A stretch of DNA of 6,210 nt from an uncultured Acetatifactor sp. GTDB lineage: Bacteria; Bacillota; Clostridia; Lachnospirales; Lachnospiraceae. The stretch is taken from the NCBI GenBank assembly GCA_948496895.1, contig CAOOJO010000170.1, forward strand, positions 1 through 6,210. The letters run 5' to 3'. Positions 4,859-6,210 of the stretch are shown here, piece after piece. The position numbers and the translations under genes are program-made. The notes below the pieces were generated by a model. The model saw nothing but the letters and a program-made list of their open reading frames with translations. It made no database searches and was not told where the DNA came from. Every line of letters begins with the position of its first letter. Within the stretch, counting starts at the first letter, position 1.

Positions 4859-6210
4859 ATGAAATACCATATCCGCTTATGGAGAAATTCGGTTGCCATA
4901 CAATTCCTGATACTGGCTCTGACGGCAGGAATCTGCCTATGCCTTACATTCGGGGTGGTTTTGAACGATATCACCCGGATATCCCTGACCCAGCTGGAGA
5001 CCATTGAGGATAATGTGCAAGGGAGGATGGCTTCCCTGGAAAAACAGCTGGAGGGGATGGCCGGCTTTTTGGGAAACGAATTGGGCAGCTGGCTGGAGAC
5101 CCTGCAGAGCGGGATTGCCGGAAGAGAAGCAGTGATGGCAAAGCAGCAGCTGCAGGACTGGCTGATCGAAACCATAGCCACCATGGAATATATTGATGGT
5201 ATCAGCATCGTAGGTGGCGGCAGGACATTGCAGGCCGGGAACATGGGACGGGAAAAAGGCGACTGGTACATCAGTGGGGAAAACGGATGCGTGGTTTTGG
5301 ATGTATATGGGAAGCGGCAACAGGACATGATAGCTGTCAAGGTGGGAGAGCGCAGCTATCTGGCGGTCAGCCTGGATATAGATAAAATATTTTCTTCCAC
5401 TTTGGATACAGTCTTTGTGTATGATGAGGAGGGAAAACGGATATACGGGACAGGAGAATCGCGGGAGCTGGCAGGGATTACGGACAATTATGCCGCAGAA
5501 TTGATGGAAACAGGCTCCATGCGAGTGGGCAGGAATGGGATTCAGGGCTTCTTCCGGGCGGGGGAGACGCCCTATTGCCTTATCTCCTGGCAAAACGAAG
5601 GCGGGAGCAGGCTGTATCTGCAAATGTTTTCCCTTCAGGAGATGCTTGGTGTCATGAAAGCCCCTTTTGGGAAATATATGGCGGCCTTTCTGCTGCTGAT
5701 GGGGCTGATGGCATTCCTGCTGTACTATGTGTCCCGACTGGCAGTCAGGCCGCTGGTACAGATTGCAAAGAGGCTTGAGGAATCTCCTCTTGGGGAGGAT
5801 TCTTTCGGGCAGAATATGGGTAAGGGGAATCTGAGCAGACGGGTGTATGGCGTATTCTCTATTACCCTTGTTCCTGTCCTTCTTCTGACTGCGCTTACTT
5901 ATAGGCTGTTCTCCCCGGTCACGGAATTCTGTATGAGGACGACCTGCGAGCAATATGTGGGGGAAATGGCGGAGACCATCGGGAGGAACCATTCGCTGCT
6001 GGAATTTTATATGAAGAAGGTATATTCCAGCCCTGAGCTGCGCAGCTGGCTGAGCTCCTATGTGGTGGCGTCAGAGGAACAAGACGGCCAGAGGGAAATG
6101 GAGGCCCTGAAGCTGCTGGTCTCATTGCTGTCAGGCATGGACAGGGTGAGGGGAATCCGGCTGTATGACAGGCAGGGGGATGAGCTGCTCTGTACGATGG
6201 ATTTTGAACC
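4859..6210 (+). CDS. Tandem double-sensor membrane protein, probable signal-transduction receptor, 3'-truncated by window edge
   Basis: An ATG at 4859 opens a frame with no stop through base 6210: 450 complete codons, C-terminus outside the window. Membrane segment 1 (about 13-35) leads to an extracellular region (36-272), segment 2 (273-291), then SRLAVRPLVQIAKRLEE (292-308), which resembles the first helix of a HAMP domain with Pro298. Instead of a kinase core, a short linker leads to segment 3 (about 331-349) and a second extracellular region that continues past the edge. The two halves repeat: ELGSWL (74-79) against ELRSWL (393-398), and MEYIDGISI (109-117) against MDRVRGIRL (427-435). 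The layout resembles the N-termini of YesM-type sensor kinases, but no output domain is visible, so kinase, AraC-type regulator and other receptors remain possible. The ribosome site is weak (AAAGG at 4841-4845, 13 bases before the ATG). The gene begins 34 bases after the lipoprotein stop. Confidence 0.8.
   Translation, partial: MKYHIRLWRNSVAIQFLILALTAGICLCLTFGVVLNDITRISLTQLETIEDNVQGRMASLEKQLEGMAGFLGNELGSWLETLQSGIAGREAVMAKQQLQDWLIETIATMEYIDGISIVGGGRTLQAGNMGREKGDWYISGENGCVVLDVYGKRQQDMIAVKVGERSYLAVSLDIDKIFSSTLDTVFVYDEEGKRIYGTGESRELAGITDNYAAELMETGSMRVGRNGIQGFFRAGETPYCLISWQNEGGSRLYLQMFSLQEMLGVMKAPFGKYMAAFLLLMGLMAFLLYYVSRLAVRPLVQIAKRLEESPLGEDSFGQNMGKGNLSRRVYGVFSITLVPVLLLTALTYRLFSPVTEFCMRTTCEQYVGEMAETIGRNHSLLEFYMKKVYSSPELRSWLSSYVVASEEQDGQREMEALKLLVSLLSGMDRVRGIRLYDRQGDELLCTMDFE
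4877..5218 (+). repeat. Sensor unit copy 1 (protein-level repeat)
   Basis: This encodes residues 7-120 of the double-sensor protein: a basic lead, membrane segment 1 and the first part of the extracellular sensor. It aligns by eye with residues 325-438 at a constant offset of 318-319 residues. Conservation is visible in the protein, not as a DNA repeat, so any duplication or fusion is old. Confidence 0.55.
5831..6172 (+). repeat. Sensor unit copy 2 (protein-level repeat)
   Basis: This encodes residues 325-438, starting near LSRRVYGVFSITLVP, which itself looks like the N-terminus of a sensor kinase. An in-frame ATG (Met320, 5816-5818) lies just before it, with GGGGAGG at about 5792-5798 some 17 bases upstream. 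That is too far to be a convincing internal start. Confidence 0.55.

Noticed and set aside
4937..5992. 351-codon open frame on the minus strand
   Set aside because: The peptide is rich in His, Pro and Gln with no recognisable domain, and it lies opposite an uninterrupted plus-strand frame with clear membrane segments and a protein-level repeat. It is a shadow of that gene.

Overview
The window is a compact block of co-oriented plus-strand genes, about 60% G+C over most of its length. It has strong AAGGAG-type ribosome sites, short intergenic gaps and a Gram-positive style lipoprotein. The protein style (AlgI-like MBOAT, DltD-like SGNH protein, YesM-like sensor) suggests a high-GC anaerobic member of the Clostridia, most likely Lachnospiraceae. 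That placement is an inference from the look of the proteins, not a database result.

Region 1 (2-4107) is a four-gene cassette resembling a rearranged dlt (teichoic acid D-alanylation) system. It encodes an amino-acid adenylation enzyme (5' end outside the window), a 76-residue carrier protein with a phosphopantetheine serine, a 529-residue AlgI-like MBOAT acyltransferase, and a membrane-anchored DltD-like SGNH protein. The proposed pathway starts in the cytoplasm: the first enzyme activates an amino acid and loads it on the carrier. The MBOAT then moves the acyl group across the membrane onto a tyrosine in its own C-terminal FxYxxF hexapeptide. The DltD-like protein finally transfers it to a surface polymer. 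Three details set the cassette apart from classical dlt: the shuttle motif is fused to the MBOAT, so no DltX is needed; the DltD-like protein has Cys where the catalytic Ser is expected; and the adenylation domain lacks the Cys linked to D-Ala selection in DltA. The cargo and the polymer are therefore open questions.

A 128-base gap (2930-3057) between the MBOAT and DltD-like genes breaks the otherwise tight packing. It holds a perfect 9-bp inverted repeat and a 26-codon open frame with a good ribosome site.

Region 2 (4150-4824) encodes a lipoprotein with a Gly/Glu/Gln-rich tether and a small C-terminal domain of unknown function. It probably belongs to the same transcript.

Region 3 (4859-6210) is an open frame that runs off the right edge. 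It encodes at least 450 residues of a membrane sensor with two tandem copies of a TM-plus-extracellular-sensor unit, offset by about 318 residues. Its output domain lies outside the window. Its G+C is lower (about 48% in a 240-base hand count) than the cassette's (about 60% in a similar count). No tRNA, rRNA, CRISPR array, insertion sequence or convincing intrinsic terminator or promoter was seen.
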